NCBI RefSeq assembly: GCF_004006235.1
Contig: NZ_CP034753.1
Location: 62,001 to 126,000, forward strand
Source of the DNA: Agromyces sp. LHK192
GTDB lineage: Bacteria > Actinomycetota > Actinomycetes > Actinomycetales > Microbacteriaceae
DNA length: 64,000 nt
Reading direction: 5' to 3'
The translations under genes and the position numbers were made by a program. Positions 17,351-25,765 of this stretch are shown in pieces; the first letter of the stretch is position 1; each line of letters begins with the position of its first letter. The notes beneath the pieces are model-generated. The model was not told the origin of the DNA. It ran no database searches and worked only from the letters and a program-made list of their open reading frames with translations.

Positions 17351-18319
17351 ATGCCCCGCCTCGACCTCACCCGCGCAGAGCTGCACGAGTACCGGCCCCA
17401 GGTCGCCGAGCCCGCCGACTTCGACGCGTTCTGGGAGCGCACGCTCGCCGAGTCGCGAGCCGTCGCCGAGTCTCCCGAGCTGACGAAGGTCGACTCGCCG
17501 CTGAAGCTCGTCGACGTCTACGACCTCGACTTCAGCGGGTTCGCGGGCGACCGGGTGCGCGGATGGGTGGTGGTGCCGGCCGGGACGACCGAGCCGCTGC
17601 CGACCGTCGTCGAGTTTATCGGATACAACGGCGGGCGGGGCCTGCCGCACGAGAGGCTCGGCTGGGCGGCATCCGGGTACGCGTGGGTCTACATGGACAC
17701 GCGCGGGCAGGGCAGCCAATGGGGCACGGGCGGTTCGACGCCCGACCCGCACGGGTCGGGGCCCGCGGTGCCGGGGTTCATGACCCGCGGCATCCTCGAC
17801 CCGGAGCAGTACTTCTACCGGCGCGTGTTCACCGACGCGGCCCTGCTGCTCGACGCGGTGCGCGGGTTCGAGTTCGTAGATGCCTCGCGCATCGCGGTCA
17901 CCGGTACGAGCCAGGGCGGCGGAATCGCCCTTGCCGCGGCCGGCCTCACACCCGGGCTCGTCGCGGCGATGCCCGACGTGCCATTCCTCTGCCACTTCGA
18001 GCGCGCGGTCGGCCTGATCGATCGCGACCCGTATCAGGAGGTCGTGCGGTTCCTCGCGGTGCATCGCGACGCGGTCGAGCAGGTGTTCACGACGCTGTCG
18101 TACTTCGACGCCGTCAACTTCGCGAAGCGGGCGACGGCGCCCGCACTGATCTCGGTCGCGCTGATGGACCCCGTGTGCCCGCCGTCGACCGTGTATGCGG
18201 CGGCGAATCACCACGCCGCCGGGGCCGAGGTCGTCGAGTACCCCTTCAACGAGCACGAGGGCGGCATCGGGGTGCAGTGGCAGCGCCAGGCGGCCTGGCT
18301 CGCGGAGCGGATCGGCTGA
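17351..18319 (+). CDS. Acetylxylan esterase/cephalosporin-C deacetylase family
   Basis: A 322-residue alpha/beta hydrolase of the AXE1 family, which removes acetyl groups from xylo-oligosaccharides and other small acetylated sugars in the cytosol (no signal peptide). The nucleophile is Ser187 in GTSQGGG, the acid is in ALMDPVCPPS and the histidine in FNEHEGG near the end. The N-terminal EYRPQVAEPADFDAFW block is typical. GGAAGGAACCGG precedes the ATG. The leader holds a 16-base tandem repeat. No xylanase lies nearby. Confidence 0.92.
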   Translation: MPRLDLTRAELHEYRPQVAEPADFDAFWERTLAESRAVAESPELTKVDSPLKLVDVYDLDFSGFAGDRVRGWVVVPAGTTEPLPTVVEFIGYNGGRGLPHERLGWAASGYAWVYMDTRGQGSQWGTGGSTPDPHGSGPAVPGFMTRGILDPEQYFYRRVFTDAALLLDAVRGFEFVDASRIAVTGTSQGGGIALAAAGLTPGLVAAMPDVPFLCHFERAVGLIDRDPYQEVVRFLAVHRDAVEQVFTTLSYFDAVNFAKRATAPALISVALMDPVCPPSTVYAAANHHAAGAEVVEYPFNEHEGGIGVQWQRQAAWLAERIG

Positions 18320-18324
18320 CCGCC

Positions 18325-19521
18325 ATGGCGTTCGGGCTGGGGCGCAACGTCCTGCGGGATCGGTCCGGTACCGGCTCGGGCGCCGGCTCCGACCGGGTGA
18401 CCTACGTCGAGCTGTTCTTCGACCTGGTCTTCGTGTTCGCCTTCACCCAGCTCGGCTCGTACCTGTACGAGCACCAGACGCCGACCGGCGCACTCGAGGG
18501 CGCCATCATGGTGTGCGCGCTCTGGTGGACCTGGGTCTCGACGACCTGGGTCACCAACTGGCTCGACCCGGTTCGGCTCCCGGTGCGCATCGCCGTGATC
18601 ACGCTCGCCCTCGTCGCGTTCGTGATGAGCGTGTCGATCGGGCAGGCGTTCGGGGATCGGGCGTACGGCTTCGCCGTCGCCTACGTCGTGCTCCAGCTCG
18701 CACGCACCGGGTTCATCGTGTGGGCGACCGTGCGGCACGACCGTCGGGCCGCCCACGACTTCACGAGCGTGTTCGCCTGGACCGCGCTGGCGTGCGCGCT
18801 GTGGGTCGGCGGCGCGCTGCTGCCGCAGCCCCTGCAGTTGCCGGTCTGGATCCTCGCGCTCGGCGTCGAGCTGCTGGGCACGGTGGTGGGGTATCCGCTG
18901 CCCGGTCGTCGCCGCGTGGAGATCGCGGCGTGGGACCTCTCGGGTCCGCACATCGCCGAGCGCACCTCGCTGTTCGTGCTCATCGCGCTCGGCGAGGGCC
19001 TGCTCGTGACGGGCTTCGAGGTCGCCGCGAAGGAGACCTCGGTCGAAGTCGTGGTCGCGTTCGTCACCGCGTTCGTCGCCGCGGCCGCGTGCTGGTGGAT
19101 CTACTTCGACCACGGCGAACGGGTCGGCGCGGAGGCGATCGAGGCGTCCGAGACGCCGGGTCGCCTCGCGCGCACCGCGTACACGTGGGTGCACCTGCTG
19201 GTGATCGCCGGCATCGTGCTGCTCGGCGTGGGCGACAAGGAGGTGTTGGGGCATCCGCACGAGCAGTCGGTCGCCGCGGTCGTGACGGTGCTCGGCGGGC
19301 CGGTGCTGTTCCTCGTCGGCACGGCGCTGTTCCGCCGGGTGATCGATCGCCGGTGGCCGCCGGCGCACCTGTGGGGGCTCGCCGGGCTCGCCGTGGTGCT
19401 GGCGGTGACGCCCTGGCTCGACGCGATCGCGACCGCGGTGGCATCCGTCGCCGTGCTCGTCGCGACCGCCGTGGGCGAGACGATCGTGCGGTGGCGGCAG
19501 GGGCGCCGCGCGGGCGGCTGA
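18325..19521 (+). CDS. ltrA: Low-temperature-requirement A (LtrA) family membrane protein
   Basis: A 398-residue membrane protein of the LtrA family. The N-terminal signature VTYVELFFDLVFVFAFTQL opens the domain and the later ERTSLFVLIALGEGLLVTG block is characteristic. About 10 to 12 helices are visible. The molecular activity of the family is unknown; Listeria mutants are cold-sensitive. The ATG lies six bases after the esterase stop, so the two are probably cotranscribed. Confidence 0.9.
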   Translation: MAFGLGRNVLRDRSGTGSGAGSDRVTYVELFFDLVFVFAFTQLGSYLYEHQTPTGALEGAIMVCALWWTWVSTTWVTNWLDPVRLPVRIAVITLALVAFVMSVSIGQAFGDRAYGFAVAYVVLQLARTGFIVWATVRHDRRAAHDFTSVFAWTALACALWVGGALLPQPLQLPVWILALGVELLGTVVGYPLPGRRRVEIAAWDLSGPHIAERTSLFVLIALGEGLLVTGFEVAAKETSVEVVVAFVTAFVAAAACWWIYFDHGERVGAEAIEASETPGRLARTAYTWVHLLVIAGIVLLGVGDKEVLGHPHEQSVAAVVTVLGGPVLFLVGTALFRRVIDRRWPPAHLWGLAGLAVVLAVTPWLDAIATAVASVAVLVATAVGETIVRWRQGRRAGG

Positions 19522-19636
19522 ACGGGCAGATCACGGCGACCGGTCGTGCAGGATCGGTGCCAGCACCGAGCCGATCGACCGGACACCGGTGTACGGTCGA
19601 CGCACCCTGAAGCCCGAACCCTCCGAGGGGGCGCAC

Positions 19637-21001
19637 GTGACGACCTCGATCGACGCCGGTCCGCTGCACGAGTCCGGCGACGTCGCCGCCTTCCGTGCCT
19701 CGCACGCGCACTGGAAGCAGTTGGCGAAGACCAGCGAATACCGCCGCACCTACGCCGGATGGTCCACCGCGGTCGGTCCGTTCGTGCTCGGCGTGCTCGG
19801 CGTCGGCTTCGGGGTGTTCCTCTGGTTCCAGGTCGGCATGCCGATGCTGAGCCGCCTGTGGGAGGGAACGATCTGGGGGAGCCCCGCGATCCTCGTGGCG
19901 TTGCCCCTGTCGATCGCGGCGGTCATCGGCATCGCGGTGGTCGTGCGGTTCGTACGACGCGCGGTGCGGCTGCGCATCCCGTGGCGGCGGTGGGAGCGCC
20001 TCGACCGGTATGCGCGGGCGAACGGGCTCTCGTACACGCCCTGGGGTGAACCGACGAGGTCGGCGTCCGAACCGAGGTGGAATCCCGCCGCGCGGTTCCT
20101 CGAGTTCCGCGACGTCCTGCGGCGGCCCGACGGCACGCTCATCGCCGAGCGCCACCACACGAACGAACAGGTGCTGAACCGGTGGAGCGAGGACCAGCCG
20201 CGTCACTACCACCGGTCGATCAGCCGGCGAGGTCAGGTGCAGGTGCCGCTCGGCCGCACGTTCCCGCAGTTCTCGCTCGAGGCGGTCGACGGGTGGGCGT
20301 TCATCGACGCCGACGAGCGGTACCGCGTCGCGCTGCCCGGTGTCGACGACTTCGCGCTCTACGCCGAGCCCGAGTTCGTCGACGAGGCCCGGGCGCTGTT
20401 CACGCCCGTGGTGCTCGACGCGTTGCGCGCGACCGGACTTCGCCTGTCGGTCACGACGTGGAACGAGTCGGCTCGCATCTCGTCGCCCGCCGTGATCGCC
20501 CCTGACGACAGTCGCCGGCACGCGCAGCTGTTCGCGATCGCCGACCTGCTGCAGGCCAACGCGGTGGCGACGGATGCCCCGCTCATCCCCGATCCCGAAC
20601 CGGAGCCGGCGCCGACGGATGCCTCGGGCACACCGTTGCCCGAGGGGGCGATCCTGGCGAAGGAGTACTTCGGTGCCATGGGTCGTCAGCTCGGCTTCAG
20701 CGCGGGCGCGGTGGACCAGCCCGGCGCCGGGGCGTTGCGGCGACCGGACGGGGCGGGCATCGCGGGTGCCGGCGGCGCCGACGGCGGGATCGCCGGCCCG
20801 GCCGCGCGGGCGCGCGCGGGATTGCCGAAGCGGGGAGCGGGGATCTCCGTCGAGCGGGTGCCGGAGCATCCGTCTCGGGTGTGGGCGCGGCTGATGGTCG
20901 CGCTCGGGGTGATCGCACTGATCTTCGTCGCCCTGTGGGTCGCGAAGGGGCTGCTCAGCGGCGACTGGTCCTGGTCGGTGGGGTCGTCGGCGACGCCGTA
21001 G
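19637..21001 (+). CDS. Membrane protein of unknown function, 454 residues
   Basis: Not recognised. Two adjacent membrane helices lie at about residues 45-105, separated by a short stretch with WEGTIWGSP, followed by a long soluble region (about 110-390) that looks globular, then a Gly/Ala/Pro-rich linker (PGAGALRRPDGAGIAGAGG) and one C-terminal helix near residues 425-445. I use the GTG at 19637, preceded by GAGGGG at six bases, rather than an ATG 16 codons earlier. It is the last gene of a rightward run after ltrA. Confidence 0.75.
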   Translation: MTTSIDAGPLHESGDVAAFRASHAHWKQLAKTSEYRRTYAGWSTAVGPFVLGVLGVGFGVFLWFQVGMPMLSRLWEGTIWGSPAILVALPLSIAAVIGIAVVVRFVRRAVRLRIPWRRWERLDRYARANGLSYTPWGEPTRSASEPRWNPAARFLEFRDVLRRPDGTLIAERHHTNEQVLNRWSEDQPRHYHRSISRRGQVQVPLGRTFPQFSLEAVDGWAFIDADERYRVALPGVDDFALYAEPEFVDEARALFTPVVLDALRATGLRLSVTTWNESARISSPAVIAPDDSRRHAQLFAIADLLQANAVATDAPLIPDPEPEPAPTDASGTPLPEGAILAKEYFGAMGRQLGFSAGAVDQPGAGALRRPDGAGIAGAGGADGGIAGPAARARAGLPKRGAGISVERVPEHPSRVWARLMVALGVIALIFVALWVAKGLLSGDWSWSVGSSATP

Positions 21002-21046
21002 GCCGCGTTGCTCGCCGAAACCTGCGCCGTCGACCTGAGTACTCGG

Positions 21047-21442
21047 TCAGGCGCGTTCCGCCGCCGGCTCCGCCCGTCGCAGCTCCCACGTGACGAGGGG
21101 CTGCAGCAGTTCGATGAGCTGCAGGCCGAGCGAGCTCGGCGTGTACGTGATCGAGACGGGCGTGGTCGGGCGCACGTGGCGTTCGAGCAGCCCCTCGGCC
21201 TCGAGTTCGCGGAGCCGGGCGCTCAGCACCCGATCGGAGATGCCGTCGACGGTGTCGCGGTACTCCGAGAACCGGCGCGCGCCGCGGACGCCCGCGAGCA
21301 GGATCGCCGCGTTCCACTTGCGGCCGGCGAACTCGATGGAGCCGGTGAAGCGACGGCAGGCCGCCTCGTCGATGTGACCGAGTTCGCGCAGGCGCGCGCT
21401 GCGCCGGGCGCCGATCTCGTCGTCTGGGGCGTCGTCGGACAT
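21047..21442 (-). CDS. HxlR-family transcriptional regulator
   Basis: A 131-residue winged-helix regulator of the HxlR/MarR-like group. Family marks are FAGRKWNAAILLAGV, RFSEYRDTVDGISDRVLSARL and LEAEGLLERH. HxlR proteins often sense electrophiles or aldehydes. The ATG at 21442 follows GGAGGCCCCGCA on the coding strand. It is divergent from the luciferase/FAD-oxidase fusion gene, with a perfect palindrome between them, and so probably controls that gene and itself. Confidence 0.9.
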   Translation of the reverse strand: MSDDAPDDEIGARRSARLRELGHIDEAACRRFTGSIEFAGRKWNAAILLAGVRGARRFSEYRDTVDGISDRVLSARLRELEAEGLLERHVRPTTPVSITYTPSSLGLQLIELLQPLVTWELRRAEPAAERA

Positions 21443-21457
21443 TGCGGGGCCTCCAAC

Positions 21458-21478
21458 CTGCTTACTTCGAGTAAGCAG
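21458..21478. promoter_or_regulatory. Probable HxlR operator
   Basis: Perfect inverted repeat, arms CTGCTTACT and AGTAAGCAG around TCG, 16 bases upstream of the HxlR start and 68 bases upstream of the fusion gene. Length, symmetry and AT content fit known HxlR-type sites. Confidence 0.78.
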
Positions 21479-21545
21479 CTTACCCCCACCGTGCGCGCGG
21501 AGGGGCATCCGTTCGAAGATGGGACCCTCGCGAGATCGGAGCACC

Positions 21546-23828
21546 ATGCACTACGGACGCCCGCTGCAGTTCGGCACCTTCATCACCCCGACGAACGACC
21601 CGCCGCTGCAGCCCGTGCGCCTCGCGCAGATCGCCGAGCAGGCCGGATTCGACCTCGTCACCTTCCAGGACCACCCGTACCAGCCGGGCTTCCACGACAC
21701 GTGGACCCTGATGAGCTGGGTCGCCGCGGCGACCGAGCGGGTCCACGTCGCGGCGAACGTCCTGAACCTGCCGTTGTCGCGCGAGCCCGTCGTGCTCGCG
21801 CGGGCCGCGGCCAGCCTCGACCTGCTGTCGGGCGGGCGCTTCGACCTCGCGCTCGGCGCCGGCTCGTTCTGGGACGCGATCGAGTCGGTCGGCGGCACGC
21901 GCATGACGCAGGGGCAGGCGATCGACGCGCTCGCCGAGGCGATCGGCATCATCCGCAGCACGTGGGATGTCTCGGACCGCAGCCGCTTCCACGTCGAGGG
22001 CGAGCACTACCGCGTCACCGGCGCAAAGCGCGGGCCGGCGCCCGCCCACGACATCCCGATCTGGCTGGGCGCGCTGAAGCCCCGGATGCTCCGCCTCACG
22101 GGCCGTCTCGCCGACGGCTGGCTGCCCTCCCTCGGCTACATGCAGCCCGGCGAGTACGCCGAGTCGGCCGCGCGCATCGACGACGCCGCGGTCGCCGCGG
22201 GCCGCAACCCGGCCGAGGTGCGACGCCTCCTCAACATCTTCGGCCGGTTCTCGGCGGGGACCGGCGGGCGCCTGCTCGACGGTCCGCCTGAGCAGTGGGT
22301 CGAGCAGCTCCTGCCGTTCGCGGTCGAGGACGGCGTCGACACGTTCATCCTCGCGAGCGACGATCCGTCGGCGATGGCGCAGTTCGCCGCCGAGGTCGCT
22401 CCGGCACTCCGGGAGGCGGTCACGCGCGAGCTGGGCGGCGCCGATGGTGCGGCGGATGCCCCGGCGAAGCCGATCCGGTCGAGCATCGCGCTCGCGAAGC
22501 GTCGCGACGGGATCGACTACGACGGCGTGCCCGCGTCGCTCGCGGCATCCGTCATCGAACCCGGCGACGCCGGGTACTCGCGCGTCAGCTCGACCTACAT
22601 GCGCGGCGGATCGCCGGGCATCGTGCTGCAGCCGACCTCGACCGCCGAGGTCGTCGACGCCGTCGCGTTCGCCCGCGACCACGCGCACCTCCCGCTCAGC
22701 CTGCGCAGCGGCGGGCACGGCATCTCAGGCCGCTCGACCAACGACGGCGGGCTCGTCATCGACCTGTCACGGCTGAACCGCATGGAGGTGCTCGACGAGG
22801 CATCCCGGTTGGTGCGCATCGAGCCCGGCGCACGCTGGCAGGACGTCGCCGCCTTCCTCGCGCCGCATGGCTGGGCGCTGTCGTCGGGCGACTCCGGCGG
22901 AGTGGGCGTCGGCGGCCTCGCGACCGCCGGCGGCGTCGGCTGGCTCGCCCGCGAGCACGGCCTCACCATCGACCACGTGCGCGCCGTCGAACTCGTGCTC
23001 GCCTCGGGCGAGACCGTTCGGGCCAGCGCCGACGAGCGCCCCGACCTCTTCTGGGCCGTGCGCGGCGCCGGCGCCAACATCGGCATCGTGACGGCGTTCG
23101 AGTTCGAGGTCGACGTCGTCGGCGACCTCGGATTCGCGCAACTCGCGTTCGACGCGAGCGAGACCGCCGAGTTCCTGCAGGGGTGGGGCGACTGGGTCGT
23201 CGACTCGCCGCGGGACGTCACGAGCTTCGCGATGTTCGGCGGTTCGCGGCCGGGGCAGCCGGTCTATGCGCAGGTCATGTCGGTCATCGACTCCGACGAC
23301 CCCGACACCGTGCTCGCACGGTTGCAGCCGCTCGCCGAGGTCGCGCCGCTCGTCGGCCAGGAGGTGCGCATCACGACCTATCGCTCGATCGTCACCAACG
23401 CGGGCGACGGCGCCCACCACGGGCAGGGTCAGCCGACCGCGCGGTCCGGGCTGATCGGGCGCATCACGCCCGAGTTCGCGCGTGACGCCGCGCGGTTCCT
23501 CGAGTCGGGTGCGACGAACTTCTTCCAGCTCCGGTCGATCGGCGGGGCGGTGCACGACGTGCCGGCGGATGCCACGGCCTTCGCTCACCGAGACGCCGAG
23601 TTCTCGATCGTCGCCTTCGGCACCCGCGGTGCGCACACCAGCGAACGCTGGGACGAGCTCATCGGACCGCATTTGAACGGGTCGTACCTCAGCTTCGAGA
23701 CCGAGCAGGGCGCCGCGCAGATCGAGGCCGCCTACCCGCCCGCGACGCTCGAACGCCTCCGCGCGATCAAGCGCGAGGTCGACCCGACCGACCTGTTCCG
23801 CGACAACGGGGCGGTGGGGGTGGGGTGA
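21546..23828 (+). CDS. Fusion of luciferase-like monooxygenase and FAD-linked oxidase
   Basis: A 760-residue two-enzyme chain. Residues 1 to about 300 form a bacterial-luciferase-like TIM barrel (F420 or FMN): FGTFITPTND, ASLDLLSGGRFDLALGAGS, IPIWLGALKPRMLRLTGR. After a linker, residues about 355-530 form a PCMH-type FAD-binding domain with SGGHGISGR, whose histidine (about 391) is the usual covalent FAD site, and the C-terminus is a berberine-bridge motif (DPTDLFRDN). The second flavin-linked cysteine of bicovalent enzymes is not seen. Such fusions would pass a product from one oxidation to the next. The ATG at 21546 is the best fit to the barrel start. HxlR control is inferred. Confidence 0.88.
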   Translation: MHYGRPLQFGTFITPTNDPPLQPVRLAQIAEQAGFDLVTFQDHPYQPGFHDTWTLMSWVAAATERVHVAANVLNLPLSREPVVLARAAASLDLLSGGRFDLALGAGSFWDAIESVGGTRMTQGQAIDALAEAIGIIRSTWDVSDRSRFHVEGEHYRVTGAKRGPAPAHDIPIWLGALKPRMLRLTGRLADGWLPSLGYMQPGEYAESAARIDDAAVAAGRNPAEVRRLLNIFGRFSAGTGGRLLDGPPEQWVEQLLPFAVEDGVDTFILASDDPSAMAQFAAEVAPALREAVTRELGGADGAADAPAKPIRSSIALAKRRDGIDYDGVPASLAASVIEPGDAGYSRVSSTYMRGGSPGIVLQPTSTAEVVDAVAFARDHAHLPLSLRSGGHGISGRSTNDGGLVIDLSRLNRMEVLDEASRLVRIEPGARWQDVAAFLAPHGWALSSGDSGGVGVGGLATAGGVGWLAREHGLTIDHVRAVELVLASGETVRASADERPDLFWAVRGAGANIGIVTAFEFEVDVVGDLGFAQLAFDASETAEFLQGWGDWVVDSPRDVTSFAMFGGSRPGQPVYAQVMSVIDSDDPDTVLARLQPLAEVAPLVGQEVRITTYRSIVTNAGDGAHHGQGQPTARSGLIGRITPEFARDAARFLESGATNFFQLRSIGGAVHDVPADATAFAHRDAEFSIVAFGTRGAHTSERWDELIGPHLNGSYLSFETEQGAAQIEAAYPPATLERLRAIKREVDPTDLFRDNGAVGVG

Positions 23829-23871
23829 GGGTTGTCGATCACGACGTCGTCATCGCGCGGGCACCGGATCG

Positions 23872-24390
23872 CTACGGGCGGAGGCCGTCCGGCAGGTCGA
23901 CCAACTGCAGTCGACGCAGCAGCGACGGCAACCGTCCGGGCCCCCAGGCCGCCATCACGCGGTCACCGACATCCAGGTGCGCGATGAACCCGTCGCCATG
24001 CGGTCGGTGCCAGAGCGCATAGTCGGCTCCCGCGATGGTGGCAGACGTGGCTGTCCAGCTCCCTCGGTCACTGGCGACCGCGTCCGCCTCCGCGTGGATC
24101 GACTCCATGAGCGTGACGAATTCCGGGCGCGGCAGTCCGTTCGGGAATGTCTGCAGCATCCAAGACACGGCGGCCAAGTTCGCGACCGAGACCGCGTCGG
24201 TGAGGACCCCGTGCGGGCTGCCGTCCTCGGTGAAGCGCTGGCCGAGCCGGGCGATCGTCCGGAGTGTGATCACCCGCCCACCGTCGACGAGCGGGACTTC
24301 CACGGAGATTTCGGACCGCACACCGTGGTCGGTGCCCGTTCCGGCCACCCGTGTTCCGGGTGGCTGAGGATCCGGAACGAGGGTCAGCAT
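23872..24390 (-). CDS. Hypothetical protein, 172 residues
   Basis: Not recognised. A soluble protein rich in Val, Ala and Gly without membrane segments or signal peptide; about residues 25-60 look like beta strands (ISVEVPLVDGG) and 60-110 like helices (ANLAAVSWMLQTFPNG). It is the last gene of a leftward group of four small genes, 15 bases after the previous one. Codon use is somewhat less GC-rich than in the core genes. Confidence 0.6.
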   Translation of the reverse strand: MLTLVPDPQPPGTRVAGTGTDHGVRSEISVEVPLVDGGRVITLRTIARLGQRFTEDGSPHGVLTDAVSVANLAAVSWMLQTFPNGLPRPEFVTLMESIHAEADAVASDRGSWTATSATIAGADYALWHRPHGDGFIAHLDVGDRVMAAWGPGRLPSLLRRLQLVDLPDGLRP

Positions 24391-24405
24391 GATCGCCTCG
24401 AAGAC

Positions 24406-24717
24406 CTACTCGCTGCGTGATGCGTCGGGGAAGCGCCAGCGCCTCGGGCGGTCGGCGACGCTCTCACCCCGGATGCGGGCATCCACGTAGCGCATGACGA
24501 GCCCGCCGGCGATCAGAGCTGCGCCAAGCGGCATCAGCAGCAGGCGTGCGATCGTGAGCACCGCGTCGAACACCATCGCGGCGGTCTGCCAGTCGTTCGT
24601 GTTCGGCGCCCACCAGGTGTTCAACGCCTGCGGCGCCAAGATGACGAGCAGCGCGCCGACTGCGGCGGTTGCGACGCCGACCCAGATGGTGTTCCGGGGC
24701 ATCGTCTCGATGGTCAT
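24406..24717 (-). CDS. Small membrane protein, 103 residues
   Basis: Two hydrophobic helices, about residues 10-30 (GVATAAVGALLVILAPQA) and 55-75 (LLLMPLGAALIAGGLV), with a short exposed loop WWAPNTNDW between them and a basic C-terminal tail. No family recognised. The ATG overlaps the stop of the 49-residue gene upstream (ATGA), so they are translationally coupled. Confidence 0.68.
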   Translation of the reverse strand: MTIETMPRNTIWVGVATAAVGALLVILAPQALNTWWAPNTNDWQTAAMVFDAVLTIARLLLMPLGAALIAGGLVMRYVDARIRGESVADRPRRWRFPDASRSE

Positions 24718-24863
24718 CTGGCTCCTTCGCGGGACAAGTCGGCCCTCGATCGCTCCGCGTCACGGACACCGGCAGCGACGGCTTTCCGGATCACCCAGTA
24801 CAGCGCATACAGCGCAACTGCTCCGAGGGTTACGAGGAGGGAGATGCCGGAGAGCGGATCCAT
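24714..24863 (-). CDS. Very small membrane protein, 49 residues
   Basis: One membrane helix at about residues 5-25 (GISLLVTLGAVALYALYWV) and a charged tail (RDAERSRADLSREG). Too short for most gene finders, but the four-base overlap with the next gene and the helix-plus-charged-tail layout support it. It resembles small single-span proteins that sit next to membrane complexes; function unknown. Confidence 0.6.
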   Translation of the reverse strand: MDPLSGISLLVTLGAVALYALYWVIRKAVAAGVRDAERSRADLSREGAR

Positions 24864-24936
24864 GCGCCCCAGACTTCCACGCCCGACGCGGGCGGGGCAA
24901 CGAGCATCCGTCACCGGTGTCTGCGGCGGGGTTTCG

Positions 24937-25350
24937 TCATCCTCGGGTGTACACGTTCGACGCGACCGCGACGTACCCGTCGGGTGCGGGGGTGTGGTCG
25001 GGGCGGACGATGAAGTCACCGGCGGGGCCGCCCAGCCCGAACCCCGACCCGCCTTGACCGCACGAGACGACCCATTCGGTGTCGTTCGGGTAGGCGAGCA
25101 GGCAGACGGATCGGCGGTCGTTCGAACGGAGCAGGTACAGGTCGCTGTCGTTGTGACTGCCGACCAGGCGGCTGCTCGAGAGATCGGCCTCCCCGAACGC
25201 ATGGTCGGGCAGGTCGGTGGGTACCTCGTCTCCAGCCGTGCGGTCGCGCTCGAGCGCGGCGAATCCGGAGCCGGGTTGGACGCAACCGGACAGCACCGCG
25301 ACGGAGAGCACGACTGCGACGACCGACGAACACCTGAGCGCTGAAGCCAT
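24937..25350 (-). CDS. Small secreted lipoprotein
   Basis: A 137-residue protein with a lipoprotein signal: hydrophobic run followed by VLSGCVQ, so the mature protein starts at the lipid-bearing cysteine near residue 22. The mature part has CLLAYP and VSCGQGGSG, giving two further cysteines about 12 residues apart that could form a disulfide. I choose the ATG at 25350, which gives a normal signal length; the longer frame to 25392 does not. Function unknown. Confidence 0.72.
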   Translation of the reverse strand: MASALRCSSVVAVVLSVAVLSGCVQPGSGFAALERDRTAGDEVPTDLPDHAFGEADLSSSRLVGSHNDSDLYLLRSNDRRSVCLLAYPNDTEWVVSCGQGGSGFGLGGPAGDFIVRPDHTPAPDGYVAVASNVYTRG

Positions 25351-25517
25351 GCGCAAACTCTGGCAGGACCAGGCCGCGTGCGGGCGAGTCATCCCCAGCG
25401 TTCAGGCGCCATAAGCAGTGGATCGCTGTTTCGCAGTCGAGGCCTCGGCAGATCGCGTCCAGGGTGGTGAACCGAACGGCTGAGGCCTGACCCGGCGACG
25501 GCCCATCCTCCGGCGGT

Positions 25518-25530
25518 ATACTCAGAGTAT
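25518..25530. promoter_or_regulatory. Palindrome overlapping the mazE-like start codon
   Basis: Perfect palindrome ATACTC-A-GAGTAT whose last two bases are the AT of the antitoxin start codon. A -10 like TATACT (25517-25522) lies inside it, which would put the transcript start at or next to the ATG. Binding of the antitoxin here would shut the promoter; this is inferred. Confidence 0.65.
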
Positions 25531-25765
25531 GACCACGACGATCAAAGTGAGCAACGAGCTCCGCGATCGACTCAAGGAGCAGGCCGCGCGCGACGGGCGC
25601 ACCCTCGGAGCACACCTCTCGCGACTGGCGGACGCCGAGGACCGCAGACTGCGGCTGCGCGCACTGCAGACGGCGATCGCCGAGACATCCGGCGGCGCGC
25701 GCCGATCGCATGCGATGGAAGCAGCCGATTGGGAGCGGACCGAACTCACCGACGTCGAGTCGTGA
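25529..25765 (+). CDS. MazE-like/ribbon-helix-helix antitoxin
   Basis: A 78-residue antitoxin. The N-terminus TTTIKVSNELRDRLKEQAARDG is a ribbon-helix-helix DNA-binding domain as in MazE7-type antitoxins, and the acidic C-terminal part (AADWERTELTDVES) would bind and cover the toxin. The start codon is part of a 13-base palindrome with a -10 box in it, so the message is probably leaderless and self-repressed. Overlaps the toxin GTG by four bases. Confidence 0.82.
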   Translation: MTTTIKVSNELRDRLKEQAARDGRTLGAHLSRLADAEDRRLRLRALQTAIAETSGGARRSHAMEAADWERTELTDVES

